29,329 nucleotides of DNA, taken from the NCBI GenBank assembly GCA_023807065.1, contig JAJJLU010000039.1, forward strand, positions 1-29,329, written 5' to 3'. The DNA comes from Isotricha intestinalis (Eukaryota > Ciliophora > Litostomatea > Vestibuliferida > Isotrichidae). The translations under genes and the position numbers were made by a program. This document shows, one piece after another, positions 28,267 through 29,329 of this stretch (positions are counted from its first letter, which is position 1; every line of letters begins with the position of its first letter). The notes beneath the pieces were generated by a model, which saw nothing but the letters and a program-made list of their open reading frames with translations, was not told the origin of the DNA and did not search any database.

Positions 28267-29202
28267 TCATTTTTCTTTTGTGATGAATTTAAATAACTTT
28301 TGATAAGTTTCTTCTATAACTTTATAAATAGAATAACCATTAAGTTTATAATTAAAAAAATAAAAAATATTCTTACCTGATTATTATAAATAAAACATTT
28401 AATTTCAACATTATCAATTTCTCCCAAAATTTCTTATAATAATTTCTTTTTTTCTCTTTTGTACTCTCACTTTAATAAGAAGTTCTAGTTTTTAAAGAAA
28501 TAAACATCTTAAGCTATTATTTTTTCTGGATTTAATTTAAATTTATAATTTTTTCCTTCTAAAACACTTAAATTTTCTAATAAATTTGCATTCATTTCCT
28601 TGTTAATGCAATAATATAATAAATTAGTATCGTTTACAATGCTTCCAGCAGGCTTTATATCAAAAAAAAATCTTTTTGTTTCTTGAATTGTATCAATATT
28701 GAAAATTATTGGTTGAGGAATTATTTGTTGAGAAATGGTAAAATATTGTATGATATGATTTCAATATAAAAATTCCTCCATTCTAATATTTCTTTCTTTA
28801 GAATAATGGATAAAAACCATTTTAATTGAAACTATGTTTTTGTTTGAAGTTATCAAATTTAGGCATTTTTATCAAGATAATCCGTATTTTGTAAGTAAAT
28901 CAAAAAATCTTAGGAACTTCGAAAATTCTTCTTCTTTTAATATACTATTAGATGACTCAGAGTTTACTTCATCTTCTTTACCTTCTAAATTAAATGCCAT
29001 TTTTATATCTTCAGAAAATTTAACGAAAATAAAAGGGACTTCCCAATTTATGGTATGTATGATTCTAGCTCATATGTATAACTACTTATTCCTGGAGGGA
29101 TTTCAATGTTTTCATAATTTGATGGGATTTGTTTACAGTTCTTGATATAATTGTGTAAAATTCAAATAATATAATAAAAATTTCTATTATTTGTTTTTTC
29201 AT
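28267..29202 (-). pseudogene. Frame-broken unknown gene next to the right telomere
   Basis: The minus strand holds a chain of overlapping open segments that look like one protein split across frames: 29202-29086 (begins ATG, MKKQIIEIFIILFEF), 29161-29048 (contains NYENIEIPPGISSYTYELES), 29069-28875 (65 codons, NWEVPFIFVKFSEDIK then an acidic stretch and FSKFLRFFDLLTKYG), 28899-28825, 28831-28724, 28760-28512 (83 codons, with IFNIDTIQETKRFFFDIKPA), 28491-28417, 28433-28317 (EILGEIDNVEIKCFIYNN), and 28380-28270 (NYKLNGYSIYKVIEETYQ, ending TGA). Local GC over 28620-29150 is near 25 percent, like the genes and well above the spacers. Nearly every step shifts frame in the same direction, as single-base losses would. 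I do not recognise the protein, which would be roughly 300 residues. It could be a pseudogene or an intact gene with uncorrected assembly deletions near the chromosome end. Confidence 0.5.
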
Positions 29203-29315
29203 TTGTACGATTAAATTTTTTTTATTACAATATAAATAATTGAAGACTAAATTAATTATTTTTAATTTTTTTAAAATTATTTATTACCAATTAATTTTTT
29301 TCAATGTATATTAAT

Positions 29316-29329
29316 GGGATTGGGGATTG
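29316..29329. repeat. Right telomere, GGGATTGGGGATTG (short)
   Basis: The last 14 bases are two units of the G-rich repeat complementary to the left telomere, in the orientation expected at a right end. The tract is much shorter than the 67 bases at the left, probably because reads or assembly stop there. About 113 bp of featureless AT-rich DNA separates it from the broken gene. Confidence 0.88.

Noticed and set aside
28370..28379. Minus-strand CAG/GTAAG splice-donor-like sequence
   Set aside because: The frame continues on the far side without needing an intron (28380-28270 is open throughout), so a splice site is not required.
28891..28913. Plus-strand GTAAGT...TTAG, 23 nt, intron-like
   Set aside because: It falls within sequence whose coding signal is on the opposite strand, so the match is probably coincidental.
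28834..29145. Plus-strand 103-codon ORF near the right telomere
   Set aside because: It is Ser/Phe/Leu-rich and lies antisense to the more gene-like minus-strand segments; it ends in TGA whereas all confident genes end in TAA. Most likely a shadow.
1..29329. tRNA, rRNA or other structural RNA genes
   Set aside because: I looked for GC-richer cloverleaf-like or conserved rRNA stretches in the spacers and saw none; a covariance-model search would settle it.

Overview
The window reads as one complete small macronuclear chromosome of a ciliate. It opens with nine copies of CCCCAAT (1-67) and closes with the complementary GGGATTGGGGATTG (29316-29329), so both ends carry telomere repeat in the correct orientation. 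Spacers are extremely AT-rich, no convincing intron is needed in any recognisable gene (a 14.1 kb dynein gene is one open frame), and every confident gene ends in TAA with no internal TAA, TAG or TGA. The standard code is therefore in use, unlike Tetrahymena, Paramecium or Oxytricha. A standard-code ciliate with a C4A2T telomere would fit the litostome/rumen-ciliate group, but that assignment is from memory and not proven here.

Layout: six plus-strand genes fill the left 11.5 kb. They encode a secreted Hint (Hedgehog-type autoprocessing) protein beside the telomere, phosphopantothenoylcysteine decarboxylase of CoA synthesis, an SCP/FCP1-like HAD phosphatase, a TTLL5-like tubulin glutamylase, a 70-residue protein of unknown role, and the regulatory subunit of the NEDD8 E1 (NAE1/APPBP1). 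The right 17.8 kb is entirely minus strand: an outer-arm gamma-type dynein heavy chain (4713 aa), centrin, VPS26 of retromer, and a frame-broken coding stretch next to the right telomere. All genes thus point from their nearer telomere towards the middle and converge at 11.5-11.9 kb.

Shared biology: dynein heavy chain, centrin and the tubulin-modifying TTLL are cilium/basal-body genes. NAE1, VPS26 and PPCDC are housekeeping. There is no sign of operons.

Points worth a second look: the Hint protein with its doubled CxxxCxxxC head; two interstitial telomere-like motifs (8655-8664 and 11563-11571) oriented as if they could cap separate chromosomes; and a hidden, repeatedly frameshifted gene at about 28267-29202 on the minus strand. 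Weaker fossil-like coding traces appear in several spacers.
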